Assembly: GCF_003438075.1 (NCBI RefSeq)
Contig: NZ_QSTA01000002.1
Location: 186,001-250,000, forward strand
DNA: 64,000 bases
From: Eubacterium sp. OM08-24
GTDB lineage: Bacteria; Bacillota; Clostridia; Oscillospirales; Acutalibacteraceae
Direction of reading: 5' to 3'
In this document: piece after piece, positions 27,704-38,226 of the stretch
How positions within the stretch are numbered: the stretch's first letter is position 1
Layout: each line of letters starts with the position of its first letter
Position numbers and translations under genes: made by a program
The notes under the pieces: model-generated
What the model saw: only the letters and a program-made list of their open reading frames with translations
Databases searched by the model: none
What the model was told of the DNA's origin: nothing

Positions 27704-28480
27704 TTATACAATCTGTGTTGTTTCGTCCTCCACATACTCTGTTTCAGGCTCGGTTTCGGGTGTTGACTCATATGTTTCGGGTTCTGTGTATTCCTCCGTA
27801 TACGGCTCTGTATATTCCTCTGTGTAAGCCTCGGTTTCATCTGAAACGGTAGGCTCTTCATACTCTGTGTAATCGGGAACATACTCAGGCTCAGTTTCGG
27901 GTTCATAATACTCCGTTGTCGGCTGTTGAGTTGTTATAGCCGCCTTTGTTGTCGGTACGGTTGTTGTCTCAGACTTTTTATTCTGGAATGAACACTTTGA
28001 CAACACAAAAGCAATAACACAAACCAATATAACCGCAACAGCCACCACAATACAAATTAATGTGGCTTTATTGTTTTTCTTTTTTGATTTTTTATTCTTG
28101 CCCTTATGGTGGTTAATATGAAAATCGTTTACATAATAGTCATCATTATCCGGCTTTCTGCGTTTATGCTCGTGCCTGTGCTCGCCTGTCTGACCGTCAA
28201 AGTCATCGCCGTAATCCTTATTGCTCTTGCTCGGATTATCTGACGGAATATGCTTTTTGCTTGCTACCGACTGAAAATTAAAATCGTCGCCGTAGCTGTC
28301 TGTGTAATCATCCTTACCCTCTGTGCCGTACTGCACACTTTCAGGCTCGGTGCTGTCTACATCAAAATTTTCAACATCGGCAAATCTATCCTCTTCCTCG
28401 TCCTGCCTTGCATGACGGGCAACATACACTGCCTCTTCCTGTTCGCCGTCTATACCGTCAAATTTATCCTTTTCATCCAT
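27704..28480 (-). CDS. Uncharacterised single-pass membrane protein with acidic repeat tail
   Basis: 258 residues, family not recognised. Residues 1-135 are strongly charged, first acidic and then with a His/Lys-rich patch (HRHEHKRRK, HINHHKGKNKKSKKK). A helix at about 140-161 (LICIVVAVAVILVCVIAFVL) follows. The remaining 95 residues start Thr-rich and go on to Glu/Tyr/Thr/Pro repeats (EEYTEPYTEEYTEPE), ending in ETTQIV. The positive-inside rule puts the N-terminus in the cytosol and the acidic tail outside. It is upstream of mrp and likely co-transcribed with it. Confidence 0.7.
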   Translation of the reverse strand: MDEKDKFDGIDGEQEEAVYVARHARQDEEEDRFADVENFDVDSTEPESVQYGTEGKDDYTDSYGDDFNFQSVASKKHIPSDNPSKSNKDYGDDFDGQTGEHRHEHKRRKPDNDDYYVNDFHINHHKGKNKKSKKKNNKATLICIVVAVAVILVCVIAFVLSKCSFQNKKSETTTVPTTKAAITTQQPTTEYYEPETEPEYVPDYTEYEEPTVSDETEAYTEEYTEPYTEEYTEPETYESTPETEPETEYVEDETTQIV

Positions 28481-28535
28481 AAATTCACCCTCTTAAGCTA
28501 ATTCAAACAAATAATTACTACCGCTTAAATAATAA

Positions 28536-28566
28536 AACAGCGGCTCGAGTTTGTCAAGTCGCTGTT
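28536..28566 (-). terminator. Rho-independent terminator
   Basis: AACAGCG (28536-28542) pairs with CGCTGTT (28560-28566), followed on the minus strand by TTATTATTT. It lies 22 bases after the stop of 28588-29130. Confidence 0.65.
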
Positions 28567-28587
28567 AATTTTATAAGTAAAGCAAAA

Positions 28588-29130
28588 TTATTCTTCTGTG
28601 CTTTCCTCGCCGTCATTTTCGCTTTCAACGGTTTCTGTTGTTTCCTGTGAGCTTTCCTCGTCAGCCGCCTTAAGGTCAGCCTCAACGCCGCCCTCAACAA
28701 GCTTTTCCTTGTTTTCGCCCTCGTCCTCGGCCATTTCATAGCCGCTGAGGAATGTATAGGGAACGCCATAACCAAATACAACACCTGCGAGTGTTGCCAC
28801 AAGACTGAGTGAAGACTCATTTACTACAAATGCATCGTGAAGCGGCATACCGCTTGCAATACTTGCGATCATTATGTATAAAGCAGGCAACACCATAACA
28901 ATTAATGTAAGCGGTGAAAAACGCTTAACAGGCTTGCCGTCACCTACTCTTGTTGCATAGAACAAAAGCAGACCGAATACTGCATATACAAAAAGCTGAA
29001 TTACATTTGAAAAGACTTCGCTCTGTCCGAGTGCAAAGTTTGCAAAAAAGTGTGCGCATACTACAAATGCGAGAATAAGGAATGCAGAGAAAAACAGATT
29101 TACTGTATCCTTTTTATTTGTTTTTTTCAT
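28588..29130 (-). CDS. Uncharacterised four-helix membrane protein
   Basis: 180 residues from ATG 29130, which follows GGAGGCACGATT; an ATG at 29151 is too close to the site. It starts MKKTNKKDTVNLFFSAF. Four hydrophobic helices follow in the first 125 residues (for example LILAFVVCAHFFANFAL and PLTLIVMVLPALYIMIAS). A hydrophilic tail of about 50 residues rich in Glu, Ser and Thr closes the protein. No family recognised. It lies between prmA and the mrp operon and has its own terminator. Confidence 0.7.
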   Translation of the reverse strand: MKKTNKKDTVNLFFSAFLILAFVVCAHFFANFALGQSEVFSNVIQLFVYAVFGLLLFYATRVGDGKPVKRFSPLTLIVMVLPALYIMIASIASGMPLHDAFVVNESSLSLVATLAGVVFGYGVPYTFLSGYEMAEDEGENKEKLVEGGVEADLKAADEESSQETTETVESENDGEESTEE

Positions 29131-29242
29131 AATCGTGCCTCCGAGCATCAAAGTTAATTAGATTTTACCATGCCATTGTGACAGTTTTTTGACAAATGTT
29201 CAGCAAATACCGCACAATACAGCACATAGTGAGCTTTGCGCC

Positions 29243-30166
29243 TTATTTTTTCGCCTTAGCGGCAAGGCACACCCAACCTTTTTCAAGGTGTTCTTCTATA
29301 ATATCAAAATCCTTGCCTACAGATTCTTTAACTTCTTCGGCACGGGTATCAATAATACCGCTCATAATATAAACCGCATCGTCTTTCATAAAGTCTTTTA
29401 CACCTTTTGAAAGGAACATAATTGCGTCAGCTACAATATTTGCAAGTACAATGTCATACTTACCTGTTACCTTGTCTGTAAAACTGCCGCAAATTCCTGT
29501 AAAGCGGTCTGCTACCCCGTTGATTTCTGCGTTTTCTTTGGCGGTTCTCACCGCAACATCGTCAATGTCAACACCTACTGCGCTCTCTGCGCCCATAAGC
29601 AAAGACGCAATGCCGAGCACACCGCTGCCGCAGCCCACATCAAGTACCTTGTCGCCTTTTTTCATATACTTTTCGCACATTTCAAGGCAAAGTCTTGTGG
29701 TTTCGTGGCTGCCTGTACCAAAGGCAAGACCGGGGTCAATATTTAAAACAATTCTGCCCTGCGGATCGTAATCATCTCTCCAGCTCGGACGAATAAGGAG
29801 CTTTTCGCCGACGGCAATCGGATTAAAATACTTCTTCCAATTATTTCTCCAATCCTCCTCGGCGCAGTCGAGCAATTCAATTTTATGCTCAATACCCTCG
29901 GCATTATACCTTTCAGATAAAAATGCCACCGCCTCGTTAGGAGAAACATCAGGCTCAAGGTAAATATGAACATAGGCAACGCTCCTGTCTTTCTTGAGCA
30001 AATCCTCATCTATAAGGTCAATGTGTGCAATCTCCTGCACTTCCTGCTCAAGAGCAGTGTAGTCCTCAATATAAATTCCGTAAGGCACTACAACATTCGC
30101 AATGTCGCCTGCCCTGTCTATATCCTTTGCGTTTACCGCAATTTTTATTTCTGTCCAAGACTCCAT
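29243..30166 (-). CDS. prmA: Ribosomal protein L11 methyltransferase
   Basis: AdoMet-dependent enzyme that methylates ribosomal protein L11; 307 residues, normal size. The signature PGLAFGTGSHETTRLCLEM and motif I KVLDVGCGSGVLGIASLLMGA are present, and ANIVADAI is the post-II motif. It follows dnaJ by 32 bases and is probably the last gene of the hrcA-grpE-dnaK-dnaJ transcript, a common arrangement in Firmicutes. Confidence 0.95.
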   Translation of the reverse strand: MESWTEIKIAVNAKDIDRAGDIANVVVPYGIYIEDYTALEQEVQEIAHIDLIDEDLLKKDRSVAYVHIYLEPDVSPNEAVAFLSERYNAEGIEHKIELLDCAEEDWRNNWKKYFNPIAVGEKLLIRPSWRDDYDPQGRIVLNIDPGLAFGTGSHETTRLCLEMCEKYMKKGDKVLDVGCGSGVLGIASLLMGAESAVGVDIDDVAVRTAKENAEINGVADRFTGICGSFTDKVTGKYDIVLANIVADAIMFLSKGVKDFMKDDAVYIMSGIIDTRAEEVKESVGKDFDIIEEHLEKGWVCLAAKAKK

Positions 30167-30198
30167 TTGTTAAGCCCCTTTATATACTGTTATCAGAA

Positions 30199-31341
30199 TT
30201 ATTCGTTGAACATTCTCTTTATTTTCTCAAAAAAGCTGTTGCGCTGTGCGTAGTTCTTTTCGTTTGTAACGTTCTCAAATTCTTTTATAAGATTTTTCTG
30301 CTTAGCGTTAAGATTCTTCGGAACTTCAATGGTTACACGCACATACTGGTCGCCTTTTCCTCTGCCGTTAAGACGCTGAATGCCTTTGCCCTTAAGCTTA
30401 AATACATCGCCCGGCTGTGTACCCTCGTGAACCTGATACGAAACCTTGCCGTCAAGAGTAGGAACAACCACCTCTGCGCCGAGAGCAGCCTGTGCAAATG
30501 TAAGAGGAAGATTGCACCATACATCATCGCCTCTGCGTTCAAATACAGGATGCGGCTGAACATTTACATATACATGAAGGTCACCCGAAGGGCCGCCGTT
30601 GTAACCTGCGTTGCCTCTGCCGCCGACATTAAGAATCTGCTGGTCTTTAATGCCTGCCGGAACTGTAATATCAACAGTTTTAGTCCTGCGCTTTCTGCCC
30701 GAACCGCCGCACTTAGGGCAAGGACTGTCAATAATCTTGCCTTTACCGTGACAAGCGTCACAGGCACGCTGTGTCTGAACAACTCCGAAAGGTGAACGCT
30801 GGCTGATTGTAACTCTGCCCGAGCCTCCGCATACAGAGCAAGTCTTAGGCTGAGTACCGGGTTTTGCGCCCGTACCGTGACATTCATCACAAGAAGAAAC
30901 GCAATCGTAGCTTACGGTCTTTTTACAGCCCTTTGCAGCCTCTTCAAATGAAATATAAATGCTTGCCTCAACATCGCTGCCTCGGCTCGGAGCATTAGGA
31001 TTATTGGAGCGTCTGCCTCCGAATCCGCCGAAAAAGCTTGAAAAAATATCATCTATATCAATGCCCTGACCGTATGCACCGTAACCGCCTGCGCCGCCCG
31101 CACCGAAGTTAGGGTCTACGCCTGCGTGACCGTACTGGTCATAGCGGGCTTTTTTATCTTTATCTGAAAGTACCTCGTAAGCCTCGTTGACTTCTTTGAA
31201 TTTTTCTTCACATTCCTTATCTCCCGGATGGAGGTCAGGGTGGTACTTTTTAGCGCTCTGACGGTAAGCCTTTTTAATTTCGTCTTCGCTTGCTCCCTTA
31301 GAAACGCCAAGCACCTCGTAATAATCTCTTTTATCTGCCAT
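30199..31341 (-). CDS. dnaJ: Chaperone protein DnaJ
   Basis: Co-chaperone of DnaK, 380 residues from ATG 31341. Earlier in-frame GTG and ATG codons overlap or crowd the AAAGGTG site, so [11 protein letters not shown] is the best start. The J domain has HPD in KYHPDLHPG, followed by a Gly/Phe-rich region. Four zinc repeats are present: [24 protein letters not shown] and CPKCGGSG. The substrate-binding C-terminal domains follow. Fourth gene of the heat-shock operon. Confidence 0.97.
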   Translation of the reverse strand: MADKRDYYEVLGVSKGASEDEIKKAYRQSAKKYHPDLHPGDKECEEKFKEVNEAYEVLSDKDKKARYDQYGHAGVDPNFGAGGAGGYGAYGQGIDIDDIFSSFFGGFGGRRSNNPNAPSRGSDVEASIYISFEEAAKGCKKTVSYDCVSSCDECHGTGAKPGTQPKTCSVCGGSGRVTISQRSPFGVVQTQRACDACHGKGKIIDSPCPKCGGSGRKRRTKTVDITVPAGIKDQQILNVGGRGNAGYNGGPSGDLHVYVNVQPHPVFERRGDDVWCNLPLTFAQAALGAEVVVPTLDGKVSYQVHEGTQPGDVFKLKGKGIQRLNGRGKGDQYVRVTIEVPKNLNAKQKNLIKEFENVTNEKNYAQRNSFFEKIKRMFNE

Positions 31342-31503
31342 CATTCTCACCTTTTAATAACTTGTTATCAGCTGTATAAAGGTTATCTATATACGCTGTC
31401 AAAAATCCATACAGTGCTAAAGGAGCCGTTGTAAAAAACAGCCCCTTTAACAAATTTTAACAGGAAAAACAAATGAAGTCAATCATTGTGTAAATCTTTT
31501 TTA

Positions 31504-33381
<1,878 letters not shown>

Positions 33382-33414
33382 TTACTTTTATACTGATTTA
33401 TTTATATAAAGGTC

Positions 33415-33963
33415 TTAGTCGCAATTTGCAACCTGAACCATTGCATGACGAATAATTTTATCGCCGATTTTGTAACCTGTCTGGAACACCTGTGAAATGC
33501 AATTCTTTTCAAAATTCTCATCGTCAATCTTTGAGATTGCGTTGTGAATTTCCGGATTAAACTCCTCACCCTGCGCACCGAAAGGCTCAACCTTGAGCTT
33601 TTTAAGCGACTTTGCAAGCTGATTTGAAATAAGCTCAATGCCCTTCAAAATATCGGGATCGGCGTCCTTTAAATTTGTAATAGCCATCTGAATACTGTCT
33701 GCTACCGGCAAAAGTTCTGTAACCGCCTTTGCTGTTGCATCATCATAAATAGAAAGCTTTTCGTTTGCTGTACGCTTGCGGTAGTTGTCATACTCGGCAC
33801 AAAGGCGAAGATATTTGTCTTTCTGTGAGTTTAGCTCCTCCTCAAGTTCAGCTATTTTTTTGGCGGTTTCATCAATTTCTTCCGTAACCGCTTCAGCTGT
33901 CTGTTCGGATGTATTCTCGTTTACAACAGCTTCGTCTTTTGTCACTTCTTTTTTCTTTGACAT
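33415..33963 (-). CDS. grpE: Nucleotide exchange factor GrpE
   Basis: Releases ADP from DnaK; 182 residues. The long N-terminal coiled coil covers residues about 35-90, and the C-terminal beta domain contains AMVQVANCD at the end, matching the conserved AMVxVA. It lies between hrcA and dnaK, as in most Firmicutes. Confidence 0.95.
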   Translation of the reverse strand: MSKKKEVTKDEAVVNENTSEQTAEAVTEEIDETAKKIAELEEELNSQKDKYLRLCAEYDNYRKRTANEKLSIYDDATAKAVTELLPVADSIQMAITNLKDADPDILKGIELISNQLAKSLKKLKVEPFGAQGEEFNPEIHNAISKIDDENFEKNCISQVFQTGYKIGDKIIRHAMVQVANCD

Positions 33964-33982
33964 ATTACCTTTCCTTTCTATA

Positions 33983-35011
33983 TTAATGCTCTATAAGCTC
34001 GCTTATTATCTTGCTTACACATTCGCTTATACATTCTATAATCGAAATCACTCTGCCGTAATCCGTTCGTATCGGAGCTATTACGGCAAGCGTACCGGAC
34101 GGTGTATCCTTTACGCTGTAACTTGAGGATATTACCGAGCTGTACGCAAGCTCTATGCGGCTGTTTTCCGTTCCTATACTTACCGAAGTACCTATCGGCA
34201 GGCTTGTAAGAACACCTGCAAGATCTCCTTTTCTTGAAAGAAGTTCAATTACATTTCTTGCCGCAAGAAAATTTACATTCTGCATAAACAACGGCTTTGT
34301 CTGACCGCTCAAAAAGATTCCGACTTCGTTTGCCTTGTCTGCCGCATCTTTTATCGCCGTAAGCACACTTGGCATAAAGAGCGATAACTCGCCAAATCTT
34401 GCCGCTGCCGTTTGTATAAACGGACGATTTATCGAAGAAAGCCTTACTCCGTCAAACAACTCGTTGAGTGCCTTATCGAAAATCTCAAGAATTTCGGGAG
34501 TGATTATAAATTCGCATCTGAACAGCTGATTTTTTATAATGCCGTTTGAGGCAATTACAACAGCCATTGCTGTATGTGAACCCGTCTGCACAAAGCTGAT
34601 TTTGTGAATCCTGCTTTCTGCGGAATTCGGTGTTGTGGCAACTGCGGTAAGTCCTGTCAGCTCCGAAAGAAGATCTGCGGCTGACTTTAAAATATTTTCG
34701 GGCGACTCGGCATTTCTGTAAAGCCTATCCTCCACAAGTTCTCTGCCCCGCTGTGACACTGCCACAATCTTCATAAGATTGTCAACATAATATCTGTATC
34801 CCTGCTGAGTAGGTATTCTGCCTGCCGAGGTGTGCGGCTGAATCAGATAGCCCCTTTGCGTAAGGTCTGCCATATCGTTTCTTACAGTAGCCGATGAAAC
34901 CTTTAGGTTGGTTTCATCTATCAGAGTTTTTGAACCTACCGGCTCGCCTGTCTTTATAAAGTTTTCAACAACAGCCGAAAGAATTTTTTGCTTTCTTTCC
35001 GCAAGCTCCAT
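33983..35011 (-). CDS. hrcA: Heat-inducible transcription repressor HrcA
   Basis: Repressor that binds CIRCE and controls this operon. I start it at ATG 35011 (MELAERKQKILSAVVENFI) behind GAGAGGTGGTACC, giving 342 residues. The frame upstream to 35050 runs into the operator. The winged helix KVSSATVRNDMADL and the following GYLIQPHTSAGRIPT block are the family signature. First gene of the operon, 33 bases after the CIRCE element. Confidence 0.96.
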   Translation of the reverse strand: MELAERKQKILSAVVENFIKTGEPVGSKTLIDETNLKVSSATVRNDMADLTQRGYLIQPHTSAGRIPTQQGYRYYVDNLMKIVAVSQRGRELVEDRLYRNAESPENILKSAADLLSELTGLTAVATTPNSAESRIHKISFVQTGSHTAMAVVIASNGIIKNQLFRCEFIITPEILEIFDKALNELFDGVRLSSINRPFIQTAAARFGELSLFMPSVLTAIKDAADKANEVGIFLSGQTKPLFMQNVNFLAARNVIELLSRKGDLAGVLTSLPIGTSVSIGTENSRIELAYSSVISSSYSVKDTPSGTLAVIAPIRTDYGRVISIIECISECVSKIISELIEH

Positions 35012-35043
35012 AGGTACCACCTCTCTGCCTGCGTTTTGTTGTT

Positions 35044-35070
35044 TTAGCACTCTCTATATGTGAGTGCTAA
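35044..35070. promoter_or_regulatory. CIRCE operator (HrcA binding site)
   Basis: A perfect copy: TTAGCACTC (35044-35052), nine bases, GAGTGCTAA (35062-35070). It lies between the promoter and the hrcA start, so HrcA controls its own operon. Confidence 0.98.
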
Positions 35071-35083
35071 CTCTTATGTTTAT

Positions 35084-35112
35084 ACTATAATCTTAAAGTC
35101 AGCAAAAGTCAA
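35084..35112 (-). promoter_or_regulatory. Promoter of the hrcA-grpE-dnaK-dnaJ operon
   Basis: On the minus strand TTGACT (35107-35112), 17 bases, TATAGT (35084-35089), immediately upstream of CIRCE. Confidence 0.75.
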
Positions 35113-35170
35113 GAGTTTTATTAGAAAAATTTTACTTTTCAAAAACTTTTTCACAAATCAGTCACTCATA

Positions 35171-35200
35171 TTGACTTTTTACCGCAATATATACTATAAT
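35171..35200 (+). promoter_or_regulatory. Promoter of the ATP-grasp gene
   Basis: TTGACT (35171-35176), 18 bases, TATAAT (35195-35200), about 90 bases before the start codon at 35291. Confidence 0.7.
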
Positions 35201-35290
35201 AAGTATTATATCGACTATTACAATTTTCATCTAATAAATCGGCATATTTTTGCCACTGCTTTTAATAAAATACATACTTTCGAGGTTACT

Positions 35291-36313
35291 ATGGGGATTG
35301 GTTACTTTTTCAGAGTTTGTTCAGGAGCAACTCTTGGCAAACTTTCCGGTGCAATTAACACTGTTCACACAAAATCCGGCAAAAACAAAGCCGGCATTTT
35401 CTTTGATATGGTAGGTTGCTTTTTAAAATACAGAGCCGGATACAACGACTATGTTCTGTTTGAATACTACAATATGACAGCCGACCAGCGCAAAACATAT
35501 ATGACACGCTTTAAAAACAAGCGCTTTATGTTAATGCAAAACGACCTTACAAGCGCAGAGATTTTTAACGATAAAAGATTATTTGACACACGATTTGCAA
35601 AATATCTTGGCAGACGAGTTCTTGTGGTTGACGAAAAGGTAACCCTTGAGCAGTTCAGCGAGTTTATAAAGCCATGGGATGTTTTCATTGCAAAACCTGC
35701 ATTCGGCGAATGCGGCAAAGGCATTGAAAGACTTGTTAAAGCGGACTTTAAGAGTGACGAAGAATTTTATAATTATGTTTTTGACAAAGAAAACGAATTC
35801 GGTGTGCTTGAAGAGGCAATAAAACAACACCCCGATGTTTCAAAAATTTATCCGCATTCAATCAACTGTCTGAGAATTGCCACACTTGTGGTAGACGGCA
35901 AGCCGAACATTCTCTATGCTGTGTTCAAAACAGGCAACAACGGTAAATTTGTAGATAATCTTGAAAACGGCGGATTTGCCTGCCACTTTGACCTTGATAC
36001 AGGAACGGTAACAGGCCCCGGACATACCTCGAATATGGACATTGCATACGAACACCCCTATTCGGGAATAAAATTTAAGGGATTTAAGATTCCGTATTGT
36101 GAAGAGGTCAAGGAGCTTGTCAAGAATGCGGCGCTTGAAGAACCCGAATTCAAATATTGCGGTTGGGATGTGTGCATTTCCGAAAACGGCCCTGCTATTA
36201 TTGAGGGCAATGACTATGCGGCATATGACTTTCCGCAGTTACCCGACGAAGATACTCCAAAGGTCGGATTAATTTCAATTATAAAGCAGTACATTCCGGA
36301 TCTTAAACTGTAA
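35291..36313 (+). CDS. Sugar-transfer-associated ATP-grasp family protein
   Basis: A 340-residue protein of the ATP-grasp fold group often found with polysaccharide genes. The visible marks are FIAKPAFGECGKGIERL (ATP-binding loop region), SINCLRIATLVVDGKPNIL, and WDVCISENGPAIIEGN with the acidic residues expected for Mg-ATP near the C-terminus. The reaction is unknown; ATP-grasp enzymes join a carboxylate to an amine or thiol. The start at 35291 follows CGAGGTTACT; the longer open frame upstream has no start with a ribosome site. It is divergent from the heat-shock operon and is followed after 12 bases by a small membrane protein gene. Confidence 0.8.
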   Translation: MGIGYFFRVCSGATLGKLSGAINTVHTKSGKNKAGIFFDMVGCFLKYRAGYNDYVLFEYYNMTADQRKTYMTRFKNKRFMLMQNDLTSAEIFNDKRLFDTRFAKYLGRRVLVVDEKVTLEQFSEFIKPWDVFIAKPAFGECGKGIERLVKADFKSDEEFYNYVFDKENEFGVLEEAIKQHPDVSKIYPHSINCLRIATLVVDGKPNILYAVFKTGNNGKFVDNLENGGFACHFDLDTGTVTGPGHTSNMDIAYEHPYSGIKFKGFKIPYCEEVKELVKNAALEEPEFKYCGWDVCISENGPAIIEGNDYAAYDFPQLPDEDTPKVGLISIIKQYIPDLKL

Positions 36314-36325
36314 CGGAGATTAACA

Positions 36326-36592
36326 ATGGAAACTATTAAAAACTTTTACTTTATATTATGGGCGATAATCGCACTGTATATGTTTGTATCAGCAAAAAAG
36401 CTCGGTTCGCTATGCTATATTATCGGCGGATTTTTCTCCTTTATGACAGTATGGTATGCAATGAACAGCTTTTCGGGCATAGCAATGTTTGACGGCGTGC
36501 TCGGTATTGTGTTCAAATGCGTAGTAGGTGCTTTTCTGCTCGGCTTTGTACTGATTTATGTAATAGGCAAATATAAAAAGAATAAAAAATAA
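36326..36592 (+). CDS. Small three-helix membrane protein
   Basis: 88 residues, family not recognised. Three hydrophobic stretches are visible: FYFILWAIIALYMFVSA, LCYIIGGFFSFMTVWYAM and VFKCVVGAFLLGFVLIYVIG, then a basic end KYKKNKK. ATG follows ACGGAGATTAACA. Twelve bases after the ATP-grasp gene and before a strong terminator, so the two form an operon. It may anchor or assist the ATP-grasp protein; that is inference. Confidence 0.75.
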   Translation: METIKNFYFILWAIIALYMFVSAKKLGSLCYIIGGFFSFMTVWYAMNSFSGIAMFDGVLGIVFKCVVGAFLLGFVLIYVIGKYKKNKK

Positions 36593-36603
36593 GAGTAATA
36601 ATG

Positions 36604-36634
36604 AAAACGGCTGTTCAACGAGAACAGCCGTTTT
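36604..36634. terminator. Bidirectional rho-independent terminator
   Basis: AAAACGGCTGTTC (36604-36616) and GAACAGCCGTTTT (36622-36634) form a perfect 13-bp stem with A/T ends that serve both strands. It lies between the convergent ATP-grasp operon and ribF. Confidence 0.88.
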
Positions 36635-36661
36635 GTGGTTTAAGATAAAAAGTTTATAATT

Positions 36662-37603
36662 TTAATTACAATCTGCTATTTCAGCAAAAATATTTTTAGC
36701 TGTCTTTGCGTTATCAAAGATAGCTTTTTTCAGTTCATCAAGCGAAGAAAACTTCTTCTCTCCTCTTATAAAGTCCAAAAGCCGCACATCTGCCACCCTG
36801 CCATACAATTCCTCGCCCTTATAATCGGGCATCCAGGTTTCGCACAACGGGGCAAATTCTCCGACTGTCGGCTTTACTCCGATATTGGTTACACCGCAAA
36901 ACTTTCTGCCGTCATCAAGGGTTATGCAAGATGCATACACACCGAATTTCGGTACAACAAGTTCTTCGTGCAGTGATTGATTGAGCGTAGGAGTGCCAAG
37001 TTCTCTGCCGAGATGCTGTCCATGCACAATCTCGCCGCTAAAGCCAAAGTATGAACCTAAAAGCTCGTTTGCTCTGCGCACCCTTCCGTCTTTTATAAGT
37101 TCTCGGATAAGCGTTGATGATACAACACCCTCCTTCTCCTCAACGGGCGGCAAAACTTTCAACTCAATGCCGTTTTCCCTGCAAATTTCAGCGAGCATTT
37201 GTGTGTTGCCATCTCCGTTTTTGCCAAAGGTGTAGTTAAAGCCACAGCACAGCTTTTTGGCTTTAAATGTTTTTATCAGTATATCCTCAACAAATTTTCG
37301 TGGTGCAATATCCACCACCGACTTAAAGTCGCACATATACAGGTGCTGTATTCCGATTTCGGACAGCGCCTCTTTTTTGTTTTCAATGCTCATAAGCGCC
37401 TCTTGCGGCTGATTTTTCAACACACTTTTCGGACTTTGTGCAAAAGTATAGCAGATTGGCACAAGGTTTTTTTCATTGCCCTTTACCGCCTCGCCTATAA
37501 CCTTGCGGTGACCGATATGCAGTCCGTCAAAAAAACCGAGTGCAACAGATGTATTTTCTTTTTCGGGTAATAATTCAAAAAAAGTTTGCATATATTTATT
37601 CAT
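36662..37603 (-). CDS. ribF: Bifunctional riboflavin kinase/FAD synthetase
   Basis: Makes FMN and FAD from riboflavin. The 313 residues contain the nucleotidyltransferase start VALGFFDGLHIGHRKVIGEA (the GxFDGxHxGH motif) and, near residue 140, STLIRELIKDGRV. The kinase domain has GRELGTPTLNQ and YASCITLDDGRKFCGVTNIGVKPT, where the usual GxPTxN motif reads GTPTLN. It follows the Nudix gene after 25 bases. Confidence 0.93.
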   Translation of the reverse strand: MNKYMQTFFELLPEKENTSVALGFFDGLHIGHRKVIGEAVKGNEKNLVPICYTFAQSPKSVLKNQPQEALMSIENKKEALSEIGIQHLYMCDFKSVVDIAPRKFVEDILIKTFKAKKLCCGFNYTFGKNGDGNTQMLAEICRENGIELKVLPPVEEKEGVVSSTLIRELIKDGRVRRANELLGSYFGFSGEIVHGQHLGRELGTPTLNQSLHEELVVPKFGVYASCITLDDGRKFCGVTNIGVKPTVGEFAPLCETWMPDYKGEELYGRVADVRLLDFIRGEKKFSSLDELKKAIFDNAKTAKNIFAEIADCN

Positions 37604-37628
37604 ACCTTAATTGCAGAGCACCTGCAAG

Positions 37629-38174
37629 TTAAATTTTTCCACTTTTAAGCAGCATTGCTGTTTTTAGTACGGCTACCTGAGTTTTGGCATCAGGCAACTG
37701 GTTGTTGAGCACCATTTCAACAGCCTTGTCGAGTGGGATTTTTTCAACATTCAAAAATTCTCCCTCGTCAGGCTTGCTCTCGCCCTCGCTTTTTATTCTG
37801 CATACATAAAGGTGAATTATCTCGTTGGTGTAGCCGGGGGACGGATAAAGCTGACCGAGTGAAGTATACGAATATCCCTGAGCGCCTGTTTCTTCAAGCA
37901 ATTCACGCTTGCCGTTTTCAAGGGGAGTTGAGCCTTTTTCGAGTTTGCCTGCCGGCAGCTCAAGTACAACCTCCTTGTACGGATAACGGAACTGTCTTAC
38001 AAAAAACAGATTATTGTCATCGTCAAGTGCGGCAACAGTAACTCCGCCGGGGTGATTTACGACTTCTCTCTTGGACTTTTTGCCGTCCTCAAGTTCAACA
38101 TCATCAAGGGTGATATGCAAAATTCTGCCGTCAAAAACAGAAGTGCTGTTCAAGGTCTTTTCAAAAAGTTTCAT
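37629..38174 (-). CDS. Nudix hydrolase, ADP-ribose pyrophosphatase type
   Basis: Hydrolyses a nucleoside diphosphate linked to another group, probably ADP-ribose; 181 residues. The Nudix box is GKLEKGSTPLENGKRELLEE followed by TG, residues 76-97. The metal-binding REL..EE glutamates (Glu91, 94, 95) are intact. The first glutamate of the consensus (GX5E) is replaced by Ser82; that residue is structural in most members. The upstream LPAG fits the ADP-ribose group. In an operon with ribF and divergent from the M14 peptidase. Confidence 0.88.
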   Translation of the reverse strand: MKLFEKTLNSTSVFDGRILHITLDDVELEDGKKSKREVVNHPGGVTVAALDDDNNLFFVRQFRYPYKEVVLELPAGKLEKGSTPLENGKRELLEETGAQGYSYTSLGQLYPSPGYTNEIIHLYVCRIKSEGESKPDEGEFLNVEKIPLDKAVEMVLNNQLPDAKTQVAVLKTAMLLKSGKI

Positions 38175-38226
38175 ACTTATACCTCATTTGAATTAATTTA
38201 AGGAAAAAAACAGAAAGGAAAATTTT

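Noticed and set aside
31419-31448. Hairpin between dnaK and dnaJ as a terminator
   Set aside because: The stem is imperfect and lacks a T-run; it was mentioned with dnaK but not listed as a terminator.
35060-35290. An N-terminal extension of the ATP-grasp protein by 77 residues
   Set aside because: The stretch overlaps the CIRCE operator and both promoters, has no ribosome site and does not look like the family. The start at 35291 was preferred.
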